A stretch of DNA of 64,000 nt from Phlebiopsis flavidoalba (Eukaryota; Basidiomycota; Agaricomycetes; Polyporales; Phanerochaetaceae): NCBI GenBank assembly GCA_035772785.1, contig JAOCPU010000039.1, positions 62,001 to 126,000 of the forward strand, in the 5' to 3' direction. A program made the translations under genes and the position numbers. Under the pieces are notes generated by a model that saw only the letters and a program-made list of their open reading frames with translations, made no database searches and was not told the DNA's origin. Shown piece by piece: positions 34,175-45,263 of this stretch (its first letter is position 1; every line of letters starts with the position of its first letter).

Positions 34175-35519
34175 ATGAGCATCACGTTCCTTGGTACAGC
34201 TTCCGCTCAGCCGTCTTCTACACGAAATCACTCTTCGCTCGCACTCGTCTTGATGCCGAGGTCTACCTGTTCGACTGTGGTGAAGCATAACTCAGCATCA
34301 GGTCCAGAAGAGCAATGTGAGAATGGGCAAGATCCAGAGGATTTTCATAACCCATACACATGGTGTGTACATAACCGATGCGACTACTGATCGCTCACTC
34401 ACAAGACATCACCTCACGTCCCGGCACTATAGGGGACCACATCTTTGGCCTGATCCCTTTGCTTGCTAGTAGGCTCAATGGTTCCGGCGGTACCGCAGAC
34501 GGTACCGAAGACCCTCGTGGTCCAAAGCGCAGTTACCAATGGCTCCTCAGGATTCACAAGCGGAGGTGCGTTCGCCGTAACAGATCAAGTTATGTCTTAG
34601 AATTCATATTGCATATGCATGTAGCCTGTGGAGATTTACGGTGGCTCCCTACGGCACCAGAGCATATATTCGCGCAGGTCTCGTGTATACACATACCCTC
34701 CTCGGAGGTCCATATGTTGTGCACGAACTTCGCTTCACACGGACGACCCAGGCCATCGACTGTGGACTCTAGCACTCTTCCTCATAATATATTGCCGAGC
34801 TGCCCTCACGGGAACGAAATCTCTTGCAACAAGCGGACGGGAACTTGGGCCATTATATCTTTACTTCCGAGGATCTCACCGTCTCTGCCGCCCCGATACA
34901 CCATTCGGTGCCATGTATCGGGGTTCTGTAGTCGAAGAGAGGCCTGTGCCGGGGAAGATGAAGGGTCCTTCATTGTATAGACACCGGTCATCTCAAACTC
35001 GAACCGGGACTGTCCGATGTCCGTCCTGAGACAGCTTCAACACAGGAGAGAACGTTGAGCTTTCGACGGGACCCTACTGGAGAGGGCCCGAAACGTCGCC
35101 GAGGAAGGAAGCTTGTTATCCCCTCGGTGATACTCATGACCCGTCATCTCCGATAGCTGCTCTCGCTACAGATGCGGATATCCTTGTCCACGAGGCTACA
35201 AACGCGCATTTACCTGGGATTGACCCTAACACCAAGGTTACCGACACATATGACATCGTTCAGGAACGATCGATGTCCAGAGGCCATTCGACTCCCCAAA
35301 TGGCAGGAGCATTCGCCAAAAGGATAGGAGCAAAGAGACTGGTGTTCTCAATCATTTCTCTCCACGGTATGCTGGGAATATCGGGACGATGTCAATGAAG
35401 CTTCACGCACCGTCATGCATGCGATACGTGATCAGGCGAAGGTGGGGGAGTTTGGTTTAAATAAGGAAGTCCTCTGCGCCAGAGACCTTATGACGGTAGA
35501 TGTGGAATTGAGCAAATAG
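34175..35519 (+). CDS. ribonuclease Z, short form (tRNA 3' processing endonuclease)
   Basis: RNase Z removes 3' trailers from tRNA precursors with a metallo-beta-lactamase fold. Seen: MSITFLGTASAQPSSTRNHS with SLAL, VYLFDCGEA, RIFITHTH then after a 70-nt intron (34363-34432) GDHIFGLIPLLASRLNGSGG, which together make the HxHxDH zinc motif. Later AYIRAGLVYTHTLLGGPYVV with HELRFT, EDLTVSAAPIHHSVPCIG, KLVIPSVIL-type variants of the LGDT segment, ADILVHEATNAHLPGIDPNT, RGHSTPQMAGAFAKRIGAKR and a frame-shifted HFSPRY. It ends RDLMTVDVELSK at 35519. The zinc ligands visible are intact. The single full-length domain (about 400 residues) makes it the short ELAC1-like form. Several single-base frame changes. 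Confidence 0.9.
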
Positions 35520-35806
35520 TGTTATTCATTTAAGTAGCATGCAGCGGCATTCGAAGTGGTCAGGCGTTGGATTCGCAAGAGTTTCCATTCCTCCAATTGT
35601 CCGCAGCCTGCACGGCGCCACGAGACCTCTCATGGTCCGCTTGGCTGAACGAACCTTACAGCACACACACTCAAATCCCTACTACTACCAGCTCATATAG
35701 TCTTGTGTGGCGTCTGCCTTACTAAGTGAGCGATTTTACGTCTGGAGTGCCGACGTCTTCACTCACTCTGTCTATAGGCCATTCGTATCAAGTATAGAGA
35801 GAAACG
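35520..35806. promoter_or_regulatory. spacer between RNase Z and the CVNH gene
   Basis: No coding sequence. It presumably contains the RNase Z terminator and the CVNH promoter, both genes being on the plus strand. Confidence 0.35.
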
Positions 35807-35812
35807 ATGATC

Positions 35813-36536
35813 ATGTCTTTTTCTAAAACATGTTCAAATATCAAGCTAGAGGGGAGCACGCTCTCGGCCAGCTGCCTCACAGCCTCTGGCGGCACAAAAA
35901 CATCTAGTCTTCCCCTCGACGAATTTATCGGAAATACTGACGGTTTCTTCGATATATTGTGGCGCAAACTACAGCGCATCATCCGGTGCCCAAGAGCTTT
36001 CGCTAGTATCGAGAGTGGTGCTCACAGGAATGCTCGTCATGTCCGATGGTGAGCCTCAATGAGAAAATCTCGGCTTAACCTCGATAATTACGTAGGAAAC
36101 AACAGTGTAGCGGTATTCCCTCACATGGGTCATGCCGTGAGGCGTGTCTCATAACACTCAATGTGTAATAAGACATGAGCGTGTAGTCTGACCCGTTTTA
36201 CAAACTGTTAGATCGAAGGCTGATTTTGCGTCGTCGTCATCTCACCTAAGCCTGAAGGACACTTGGGGTACTCTTACCGCCGTTTGCAAGAATCGTATGG
36301 CACGAGTGCCCGGTCCTCACCTCGAACAACCTTGCCAACTGTTTCAAGGCAACAGAAACGGCGCATTGGACTTGGTTTCAAGCCGCGACTCTCAAAACTC
36401 GCCAGCTACAATTGAATTAGATGGTACCTTGCTGAGAGTTCAGTTGGAAGGCGATGACGGAGAGCTGTACTGGAATATCGTGGATTTTGAATTTCCATGT
36501 GAAGAATGACGAAGGACAGCTGGCTTGGAGGGGTTC
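35813..36536 (+). CDS. cyanovirin-N homology (CVNH) lectin, apparently two-domain
   Basis: CVNH proteins bind high-mannose glycans and are common in fungi, with suggested roles in defence or self-recognition. The first domain reads MSFSKTCSNIKLEGSTLSAS with CLTASGGTKTSSLPLDEFIG and NTDG, then ELSLVSRVVLTGMLVMSDGE and LNLDNYVGNNS. This is the usual internal duplication, with the Cys pair and the IGN-DG turns. A second stretch, HLSLKDTWGTLTAVCKN, CQLFQGNRNGALD, IELDGTLLRVQLEGDDGELY and HVKNDEGQLAW, looks like another CVNH domain. The two could be joined by an intron from GTGAGG near 36137 to the AG before 36216. A donor-like GTGAGT follows at 36538, so more exons may exist. Frame changes occur in both halves. 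Confidence 0.8.
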
Positions 36537-36921
36537 GGTGAGTGCGGAGGTTTATTGCGTAGACGTCTTTCGGTTCAATGATGGCCCCAGGCTTAGCCAG
36601 GGGAAGTTAATCGTGTCCGCTGTGGCGTGATATCCCATACCAATATACGCCTGGACTCTAGGTATACGCTAGAGGCCCCAGTGACAAAATTTGCATCAGA
36701 CTCAACGGAGTATATTATAAAAAATCAATACACGTCATGTTCAAACGAAGAAAATAGAAGGAGCACACCAGTGGAACAGCTACATGATCATGATCTTTCG
36801 CGCTCGTGAAAGTCCGCCCGTCACAGACACATCGGCTGACGATATTGAGATTGATCGTCGGTGAGAGTTGGACTGAGAGCGGACACGAAGCAATAAGCAC
36901 AAAACACCGAGAAAAGACGCT
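36537..36921. other. intergenic, no gene seen
   Basis: Between the convergent CVNH and SWC4 genes. Only short frames are present. Confidence 0.4.
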
Positions 36922-38796
36922 TCATGGGATCCCCCCTACCCATTTTGTGCGATTGCTGGAAGCACTTCGAGTAGCTGGCAACACTCTGCGCTCTCTACCA
37001 TCTTCTGGAGAGCCCTCAGCATCCTCATCCACGTCCATTTCCATCCCATCTCCATCTCCATCGCCCTCGGGCATCGGCATCCTCTCCATCTCCTTGACCC
37101 AGGCGCTCCTGCGCCCCATCTTCAATCTCCTGCTCAATCCTATCCACTTGCTTCTTCGTCTCAACGCAGCGCTGTAGCAGCCTCGAGCAAACTCTCGAGT
37201 CGCTGAGGAGTTGTCCCTGGTTGGCATGACTAAAACGAGTGTGTGAGATGCCTAGTTCACACCCAAGACCTGCGCAATCTTGGGCGCGAGAGCCGACTTG
37301 GGTGTTGGAAGCTTATATGAGCGCAGGGTAAACAGGCTGATGTGCAGCCTTAGTCGCTGTCTTCCGTCGTCGTCGTCGTTGAGGAACTTCTGTACGATGT
37401 ATGCAATGGAGTGCTCTAGAACCGGAGGTATCAGGAATCTGTAAAGTGGCTCCGTGGGAGGGTCGGTACTCACACTCGCTGCACTCTTCGCGCTTTGTTT
37501 CTTAGGAATGGCAGGACCAAGGGAGATCGTAGCGTTGCGGCCCCACTCGCGCTGGCAGACGTGGGGGTCTCAGGTTCGACCGCGCCCTTCCTCTTTGTCT
37601 TCTTTGTGGGTCGAGATGCTCTCAATCGCCTGCACACCATTACCACTTTCCTCCTCTATTTGCACATCTGGAAGCCCAGACTCAATGCCGAGGATTGTCC
37701 TAAGGAGGTCGTCACGCTCCTTCTTGAATCGCCGTTCATTCTGCTCTAGCCGTTTGAGCTCGACAAACAAAGCCTCCTCCTCGGCAATTTCAGCAGCTGT
37801 GCGACTTTCAAGGGATGCCAGATATTTCTTGCGCATGACTTCTCGCTCTGGGGTGAAACTCGCACATACAAACAAGGTTCACAAAAGTGGGAGGAGATGA
37901 AAGTACCTTTATCAAACGCGCGAAACTTGAGAGTATCTGGGCCTTGGTGCCCTCATCTCCTGGCCACGGTCGATTTCGGACGAGTTTCCTGCAGACACTG
38001 AAGTAGCCGGTCTTTTAAATCCTTCCAAAAAGATTTGAATCGATGAGGTTTGCGTGCTGGGGCCGAACTTACCTCCATGGATCTGACTGCCCCATTGGGA
38101 TAGTCGTAGCGGTCTGCAACGATATAGAATCGTTGGTCGTATGTTGCCGTACAATATCAAATAAGTAATCGGTCTCTTCCTTTGTCCAATCCTTGTCTTT
38201 GACAATCAGCAAGTTCATCTCTGCCGGCTTTCACGTCTGAGGTCAGAAAGATGCTTACCGGTAAGTAGTCGCGTATACTCATCTTGTGTGTATATGTATA
38301 ACCGCGTTCTGCACGTTATATTTCGCGAAAGGATACTCTTGACGCTGTTAAGTGAAGGAATTATGAGGCAACGATGCTAAAGAGCCGTTACCGGGGGTTG
38401 CATCCGCAGAGCGTCCCCAGCCTTGACCCAGTGAGAGAGTCTCAGACCATCAGTTCTACCCTGGTTTTTGGAATGATTTCCATTCCCTAAAGTATATGTA
38501 AGCTCTTCGTCGCAGCGGTCCCACGGCACGGTCTCAAATGTAAATAAATCTAGGAGACTAACCAGCGGACGCGACCTCCACCCCCGAGGTTGGGCTTTCT
38601 GCTTCAAACGTGGCTTGGCAAGCTGGGCTACCATAGTCGTAGCGGACTGTCCTATTAGAGATACAACTCCCGTGACATCCCCTCTGGCTTTCTGGCACGC
38701 TCGGCCACAGCTGTCTTGCTTTGGGATGGTCCAGGAGTAGAACGATAAGGGTAGGGCAAAGACTGAGCGGACGTCCGCCGCACTTGGGCCAGCCAT
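36922..38796 (-). CDS. SWC4: SWR1/NuA4 chromatin complex subunit SWC4 (DMAP1)
   Basis: SWC4/DMAP1 is shared by the SWR1 H2A.Z-exchange complex and the NuA4 acetyltransferase complex. Seen in order on the minus strand: MAGPSAADVRSVFALP; TTMVAQLAKPRLKQKAQPRG; RLSHWVKAG; a SANT/Myb-type segment KDWTKEETDYLFDIVRQ; KLVR-type residues near 38000; REVMRKKYLASLESRTAAEI with AEEEALFVELKRLEQNERRF and KKERDDLLRTILGIESGLP; PTEPLYRFLIPPVLEHSIAY; LRSYKLPTPKSALAPKIAQV; and a C-terminal coiled or acidic tail (ETKKQVDRIEQEIE, MEMDVDEDAEGSPEDG). The order matches the family throughout. Introns break the first third; frame changes are common. The end at 36922 is the last plausible stop. Confidence 0.9.
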
Positions 38797-39088
38797 CTGC
38801 GTAAATAGCTTAGGGTTCCTGGAATGCTCCGACGAGGAAGATGTTTTTCGGACGACGTTTAGCTTGTTGGGTTGAAGGTGAGAGTCAAGGATCAAGCAAT
38901 ACAGAACGCGGCTTCGGTCATTAGATTCAGTTTTGTGACTATCAATCAACAGGGACTGATCCACTCAGAAAGCAGTAAGCTAGAACTTGATACACTCACT
39001 GATCTCATCACAAAATATCACAACCGCTACTTTACTGCCGTTTCGCGTGACGCAATTTCGGCTTCGACGCGTTTCATAGCTCTCCACC
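38797..39088. promoter_or_regulatory. shared upstream region of SWC4 and NDUFAF3
   Basis: 292 bp lie between the divergent start codons, so both promoters must be here or within first introns. No specific motif was identified. Confidence 0.45.
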
Positions 39089-39764
39089 ATGTCTGCCAGG
39101 TTGTTCGTCAGCAATTCGCCCGTCTATGTCAGGCTCGGGCTGCCTCGAACGTACACCGGCGGACCTTTGTCTCAACCTCTGTGGCACGAAGCACCGATCG
39201 CCCAACACATTTCACAAACATCCTCGCGGGTGCCAACGTTCCGGCCGTACAGGTCAAGAACGTGGGTTCGAGGGCATCCATCTCGACGACGGCTTGATTA
39301 TCCCATCGGCCTGTCTGTTTTGTCGAAGGAAAGATCTTCCTGTGGAAAGTGCCCTCCGCGCCTTGGGAAGGCTGGAAACCTGAACACTTCGAAGTCTTCG
39401 ATACCATCGTCGTCCCCCAAGCCAGGTCAGACCAATAGTGCTCTCCTTCAACTGGGTTCTCTGACTCTCTGCAGAATTGCTTCTACTGGGAACTGGAAAA
39501 CGGCCCGTACCACCACCCTTTCACATCAGGCAATACCTCAGTAAGATAGGCATTCAAGTGGACACAATGGACAACGGTATGTCTTCACAGGTTTTTCGGG
39601 AATTATACAGAAACTAACCACAAGACGTACACACGTGCACTCTCAAATAGCGGAGCGCATGTTCAACATACGACCTGCTTGCAGAAGAGGGCCGCAGGGT
39701 GGCTGCAGCTCTCCTGCCTCCTACGCGCCGCAAGCGTGGAATAGCCCTCCAGTATACAAGCTGA
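39089..39764 (+). CDS. NDUFAF3: mitochondrial complex I assembly factor 3 (NDUFAF3, Mth938-like domain)
   Basis: NDUFAF3 helps assemble the Q module of mitochondrial complex I. The N-terminus, MSARLFVSNSPVYVR then HRRTFVSTSVAR, looks like a mitochondrial presequence. Then come FTNILAGANVPAVQVKNVGS, GIHLDDGLIIPSACLF, LWKVPSAPWEGWKPEHFEVF, after an intron LLLLGTGKRPVPPPP and RQYLSKIGIQVDTMDN, and after a second intron ACSTYDLLAEEGRRVAAALL. This matches the whole Mth938-type domain. The frame changes at least five times. The start codon follows CCACC, a good context. Confidence 0.88.
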
Positions 39765-39860
39765 GATATTGGACCGGGATGAACCACGCGTATGATATGG
39801 CGTAATATCGTCTTGCGCACGCCAGACTAAGGATCGTTGAAGAAGTAGCTGTGATGAAAA

Positions 39861-40538
39861 TCACAGCCCGGAACCTTCTGTTGTGTGCTCAAGCCTTCCG
39901 TTTTCACCCTTCTGTGTAACAGAGTATTCTGGCTCCTCGTCGTCATCTTCTACTAGAGGCGGTATCGAGACTTTGACTGGCAGGAGCTTGCCTATGGCGG
40001 CATAAGAAGGCATACATGTTCGGTCAATCGATCCCATTGGAGATATAACGAATAGTGTAGACGATATCATGAGGTGTGGTTCGGACAATAGGAGAGCGTA
40101 TCACTTACCATTCTTTCGAAACTGGGATATACAGGCTTTCCCAATTCATCAATGTCTGCTTGACTATTCCTCTCTGAAGACATTGTCTCGTATTGTCCGT
40201 AGTAGGGCCTTCCCCGCTCACGCAAAGCCCGAGCCAGTTCAAAGTCTGCTACAGACTCCACAACAGGCGGTATCCATTCTGGATCTGACCCGAGCGCCGG
40301 AAAGCATGTCGATGGTCACCCTCATGGTCGGCGGAGAGGACGTCGGCCTTCAGAGCGTTTCAGTGCTTCGACTTGAGATCTGCAATGGTCGTCTTTTCGG
40401 GCTGCGTTACCGTTGTGAGGACAGTGAGCTTATGGGTTTTGAAGCTCAGGATGAAGGTCTTCGGTTGGACGCGTGGCGGCTATATACGCGGTTCAGATAC
40501 ATTATCGACGAGAGGTAATTGTATAGATGGCTTACCAT
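39861..40538 (-). CDS. conserved fungal protein with ubiquitin-like N-terminal region
   Basis: The ATG at 40536-40538 is followed directly by GTAAGC, and splicing to the AG before ACCTTC (near 40463) gives MTFILSFKTHKLTVLTTVTQ then PEKTTIADLKS and ALKADVLSA. The beta-hairpin, helix and acidic pattern resembles a ubiquitin-like fold. Later pieces are DFELARALRERGRP, GQYETMSSER, NWESLYI, GKLLPVKVSIPPLVEDDDEE and a polar tail ending at 39861. I recall this layout in uncharacterised basidiomycete proteins but know no function. Three or four introns, with frame changes. It diverges from NDUFA8. Confidence 0.55.
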
Positions 40539-40755
40539 AGTGAATCAAATGGTTAAGATTTCCAGATACTCTGAGATGGCACACAAGTCGCGGTACGCGA
40601 TGGAGGGAACAGATGAAGCAACGAGCGCGGACAGACGCCGGACGAGCCGCCACCGCGAATCAAAACTCCGCCTATTCGTTGGTTCCCTCTACCTCCTTCC
40701 GAATCGTGACGACGAGCTGAGCCGCCCTCCGCTCGGCTCTCAGCACTAGCACTAA
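40539..40755. promoter_or_regulatory. shared upstream region of the UBL-like gene and NDUFA8
   Basis: 217 bp separate the two divergent starts. The sequence is rich in cgcgg, cgccgg and ccgccac blocks but no defined site was recognised. Confidence 0.45.
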
Positions 40756-41561
40756 ATGAGCGCGTACCACAAGGCCCGAAGCTGCAGCGCAGCCGTACAA
40801 GGACCCAACAACCGCTGCCCGCTAGTGTTTCCCCGCAGGTCCAGGAGCTAGGCACCACGAGTTGCTCCGCTCAAGAGTGCAGCGTTCTTCATTGGAGGGC
40901 GTATTGTAAAGATTACAATGGTGCGTGTCGTTCAAAGTAATGATGGGTGTGGGGCTGGAAGACTGGGGAAGGAGTATAGGTCGGATGGGGTGGAGTCGGG
41001 CGGAGTGGATAGGCTGTCGTCAGAAAGGTTAGAAAAGGAACTAACGAGTGTATGTTATGGCAGATGACTTCATGCTCTGCAAGGCTGAGAACCGGGACCC
41101 GGAGTACTGTTTTGAAGGAAGGTCGTCGGGTGACGCGGTGCGCGCAAGATTTGTGCGGTTGCTGGCTGGTTGTTTCTGCTCTGCCTCGATGATGCCTCTT
41201 ACCTGTGTATGTCAGGATTTCGAAGATGCGCGAGAAACTGCCTGCAGGAGTTTGACAAGCATTGGAACTGTCTTGAGCTGAACAATCAGGTGCGTGGCTC
41301 TCCTATAGAAAGTGACTATCATCTATTAAACAAAGTGTTGATACACGTACAGGACTATGGCCGCTGCCGGAAACCTGAGCGGACACTGAACAAATGCATG
41401 TTTGAGAAGCTTGTGAGTATTTACCTCCACTGTTGCCCCAAGAGCACTGATGCTTAACGTACTACAGGGTCTCGTGAAAACGATTCCTGGGTCGCCTGAG
41501 GGGAAGACTCCTATACATGAGGTCACGAACGCCGATATACAGAACCGGTGTACAGAAGTAG
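40756..41561 (+). CDS. NDUFA8: NADH dehydrogenase subunit NDUFA8 (complex I, twin CX9C)
   Basis: NDUFA8 is a peripheral intermembrane-space subunit of complex I. Seen: PASVSPQVQELGTTS, APLKSAAFFIGG, AYCKDYND, intron (from about 40920), DDFMLCKAENRDPE, KEGRRVTRCAQDL, NCLQEFDKHWNCLELNNQ, intron, DYGRCRKPERTLNKCMFEKL, intron, GLVKTIPGSPEGKTPIHE and a short tail PIYRTGVQK ending at 41559-41561. Four CX9C motifs are visible, as expected for disulfide relay import by Mia40. The frame breaks at TTTT near 41111 and AAA near 41235. Start ATG is at 40756, though the first 20 residues are in a disturbed frame. Confidence 0.92.
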
Positions 41562-42340
41562 ACGGACTCGAATACACTTTACTCTTCCTCGCCGCTACAA
41601 AGAATGTCATCTACTCTTGCGGGCGTTGAGTATCGCGGTCAACCACTCCCCATTTTGCTGTGTAGGCACCAACCTCTGTCTCTCCACCTGGTCTACAGGA
41701 CATTCGCCTACAGCTCGCACGAACCCTCTGTGACCTTCGCAGTTGGGACCCACACCTGTCTGCATTTTGGTTGGATCATAGCGCAACACCGCAACACAGT
41801 ACCGTGGTCATGTTTACGTATAAACATTGTCCGCTAGGCCGTCTGTTGGAGTGGTGTGCCAACGCTTTCCAAGAAAGCAGTCCCAGATGCGTTTTTTTTA
41901 CAGGGACATGAGCTCAAGTACTTAACCGTGACAGCCTCTACCCTGAGGGCCTCATTGCAAGACCTCGAGGCGGAACAAGGTTTTGAACTATAGCATACTG
42001 AAGCCCCGGTAATACATAAATACGACGTGCGACAGCTCATCGGTTGATTCATTATGCGTGCATGTACAGCGAAGATCTACATGGCAGAAGGAAAGAAGAT
42101 GATCAAGTGAAGTTGTGTGGCCAAGATGCGAATAGCGAGCTAAGAGATGTACAAAGAATAATCACGGATCCTGGCAATAGCTGAGTGCAAGTGTCCCATC
42201 CGGCAAGCGGATTCCGGCGTAGTAGCAAAACCGACATCTCCCTCCCGCCCGTCATGCCCTTTCATGACGGTACTTCCCGCGGCGAAACTCGCTTTTTTTT
42301 GGGTGTGCGCAGCGGGGAGCAGTGCGGCTACGGTAATACT
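41562..42340. other. intergenic between convergent NDUFA8 and VTC1
   Basis: Several 60-90 codon frames on both strands carry no known domain. Probably 3' UTRs and spacer. Contains T8 at 41892-41899 and T8 at 42293-42300. Confidence 0.4.
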
Positions 42341-42856
42341 TCATTGGTCTGGTGCGGTGAATCGGAGGACGAGTTCACGATGATGGCACCGAGAAGGGCA
42401 GCACAGAGGATAGTCTATGAGAAAAGGCCATGAGTATTGTTGTGCGCGAGAGCCGAACGATATGCTCACAGGACCGATGCGGTCGTCGTAAGGACGCCCT
42501 GCCTGCCGTTGCGGATGGAGTTCGCTCGCCAGTGATATGTCCATAGTAAACGTGCTGTATATCATTACAGCAACCGCTGTGGGGTGTTAATGAGAATAAC
42601 CACCGCTGCAAGAAGCTGTTTCCGCGCAGCACGTACCGACAACGGAGAACATAGCAGCACTAATCTTTCCAACCTGTGGTGGCTGGTCAGAGCTATTTGA
42701 GGGGGAGCAAAGATGAAAATTGGCGCACTTCTTGTCTCCGAAATTCAGCAAGCCCACAGCAAGACCTCCCAGGACGACAGTGAAATGCGGCATTGACAGG
42801 AAAGTGCGTTCATTAGCGAAGGAAACTTTCGGCTCGACTTTGACGGGAAGGCGCAT
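42341..42856 (-). CDS. VTC1: vacuolar transporter chaperone subunit VTC1
   Basis: VTC1 is the small three-helix membrane subunit of the polyphosphate polymerase complex of vacuoles (DUF202 family). Seen: [39 protein letters not shown], intron, [12 protein letters not shown], intron, [22 protein letters not shown] and a frame-shifted last helix GAIIVN with VLRFTAPDQ before the stop at 42341. The first two membrane segments are clear. The Met at 42854-42856 is the nearest in-frame start, but a short upstream exon is possible, and the C20 tract at 42965 lies just beyond it. The usual SWL before HF reads SMP here, which may be an error. Confidence 0.85.
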
Positions 42857-42964
42857 GCGCGTTTGCGGCGGTGGCTGCTGGAGATAGGTGGTTGGGTGGA
42901 CCTGAGTGGCAAGTCGGTGTGAGGAGCGTAGAAGAGGCCTCGCGCCCAACGGAGGGGGTTTTGT

Positions 42965-42984
42965 CCCCCCCCCCCCCCCCCCCC
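42965..42984. repeat. C20 homopolymer
   Basis: Twenty C, then A and four more C. It lies 108 bp upstream of the VTC1 reading frame. Confidence 0.9.
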
Positions 42985-43828
42985 ACCCCTTTTGTAAAGA
43001 AATATCGAACAGCACGACCCCTACAGGATACTGCGAGTAGACACAGGTCAAATATGTCACTCCGACGAACGTGCGCGGTCGTCAGCGTCTGTAGTGAGAG
43101 TGATTCTTTTCCGGGGGCCCTGTCGCCCCGGGCCCGCTTCCCCTAGCCTCAGGTGACTGGCAAAAATGGGCGTCGAAAGTATAAGCTTGCCTTCGCCCAT
43201 GGGAATTAACTGCAAAATGTTGCGAGATGCATACAGGCTTTTTGTGTGGTATGCTACCAGTCCCGCAAATGAATTTTTCATTTAGTGGGGAATTTTGCCG
43301 AAAAAACTCACCGACTCCTTATATGTGCCACTGGAGTGCCAACACAACGCGTAATAAAGGCGCGCTTCATTCCTTGTCGAACGCACATGCGCTTGCAGCT
43401 CTGTACCCTCACACGATGGCTCCATCACACCTCTTACTGGGAACCTTTTGCGTCACTCCCCACCAGGTCTTCCAAGACCTGAGGGGATGGGTATGTCCTC
43501 AGACATATGCTTCTGCTAAATCCTATAACACGTCTCAAGGAAGCCTCAGGGCTAAGCCGTTACTGACTGTATACGATTAAATCACAAATTGCGCTCCCGG
43601 GATTGGGACTGATCCATGCTATCAGAGACAAGCACCTATCACTCCCTCAACGGTCACCGGGGGGGATATCTAATAAAGTTATTCTGATGACGCAGGAACT
43701 TCCCCATCCTCTTGCTATTATTACTAAACACATGCGAGGAACGAGTCCAACAAACATAACCAATATGGAATACAAGATGGAGCCGCGCATTGAATCGGAA
43801 CCGCGAAAGTGCAAACGAAGCGATCGGC

Positions 43829-43846
43829 GGGGGGGGGGGGGGGGGG
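43829..43846. repeat. G18 homopolymer
   Basis: Eighteen G followed by TGGTGTGGG. The surrounding frames are artefacts of the run. Confidence 0.9.
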
Positions 43847-44287
43847 TGGTGTGGGAATGTGCGTAACTTCGCGCGACATTACATACTCGGTCCCCAGAAT
43901 TCTTGGGACACATCGTAAGTGGCGCTCCACAGGATACGCGCATATATGTCGGATGGCTGAGGGGGATGAGAGAGCCTTGTGTCCCAAGGACTCCTGCAAC
44001 GCTAGAATATCGGGAGGATCAATCAATCGACAAGTGCGTTACTCTGTATGGGCTATGTAGGTTAATACTTACGGGCTACAGCCGCGAACGTCGACCGGAC
44101 AAGGCTCGACCGCCTACTCAAACCAGTCCTTTCTTTCCCCTGCCATCCATCGTAAGAATCTGACCAGTCTGCTCCAACTCGGCATATCGATGCCCAATTT
44201 TAAGCATATGGCGGTCCAGCTCATCATTCCTCGATCTTCACAGTCCATGCGGGTATCGATTGCACTCAGAGACCATGCACTCAAGCG

Positions 44288-44307
44288 AAAAAAAAAAAAA
44301 AAAAAAA
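44288..44307. repeat. A20 homopolymer
   Basis: Twenty A followed by CCCTGCAG. Read on the plus strand it gives a poly-Lys run. Confidence 0.9.
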
Positions 44308-45263
44308 CCCTGCAGAAGAGGCCCCACTGATGTCCAACACAAGTCCCGTGACGTAAACCCGATGAACCATGACAAGTCACGGTACAGATACTCTCCATCC
44401 GATCCAGGCGTAGAGTCGCCCGAAGACCGTAAAAGCGCATATATATGCGGCGTGTCATGTCCTCACAACCGACGCGTCCTCTACAAGAGGCCGTGCTTGA
44501 GAAAGCTTCCACCACACTCGAAACTGGATTCTGTACCTCGATCGTCCCGTTACACTTCAAAGCCCGAGAGCTCCGAGTCTGATTCGCTGATAGTGTGATG
44601 TCGGGAACATCATAGATCCGGACACGGTGTACTATTACAGATAACTCATCTAGATCGGTGTGCTCAGCTTCATGATGTCGACGCCAAGGTACAAAAATGA
44701 TCCACTAAAACTCAAAAGGGTTTGCCATCAGACTAGGAAACTCCAAAACAATCCAAGATATCCGCACACGGACAGATCACGCGAGAGATAGGGAGACCAA
44801 GGTAAGCGGCATCAGGATTCCATGAGCCTCTACTCCGAGACGAAAGACACTCTGTCCTCATGCACCTCCAAGGTTCTGCCCGTACCTTGTCGGTAAGTTC
44901 CCATTCTAATCATATGGTGGTTTGTCGATCCATCTGCGCAATAGTTTAGATCTAAGGACAACTTGCTATAGTAGCTGTGGTACGAGCGCTTCTGCGCCTG
45001 GGGCCGCTGCTTATCACTTTCGGTCATGAACGTCTCCAGGATCTACATCCTGAATCTTGTGTGAACCGAAACCTTGATAACTTTTACCTGAAGCCGGCTG
45101 TTCAAGTATTGCACGCCATTTGTGATACGGAATCCAGTCTAGGGCTAACTCATATTTGCTAACGAAACCCTTGATACACCCTGCCACCGAAGATAAGAAT
45201 TTCTCTTGCTCCTGCTGCATCACTAACATTCGTCTGACGCCTCTCTGTCTGTTACCTCTGGAC

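Larger units (their letters stand above)
42990..45263. other. long stretch without a recognised gene
   Basis: Possible coding pieces on the plus strand include ISMPNFKHMAVQLIIPRSSQ near 44190, EAVLEKASTTLETGFCTSIV near 44487, and near 44997 LGPLLITFGHERLQDLHPES, followed near 45050 by NRNLDNFYLKPAVQVLHAIC. They are separated by stops and I cannot name a family. One or more error-broken genes may be hidden here. Two homopolymer tracts lie within. Confidence 0.3.

Noticed and set aside
43600..43870. Plus- and minus-strand frames around the G18 tract
   Set aside because: No domain and dependent on the homopolymer reading.
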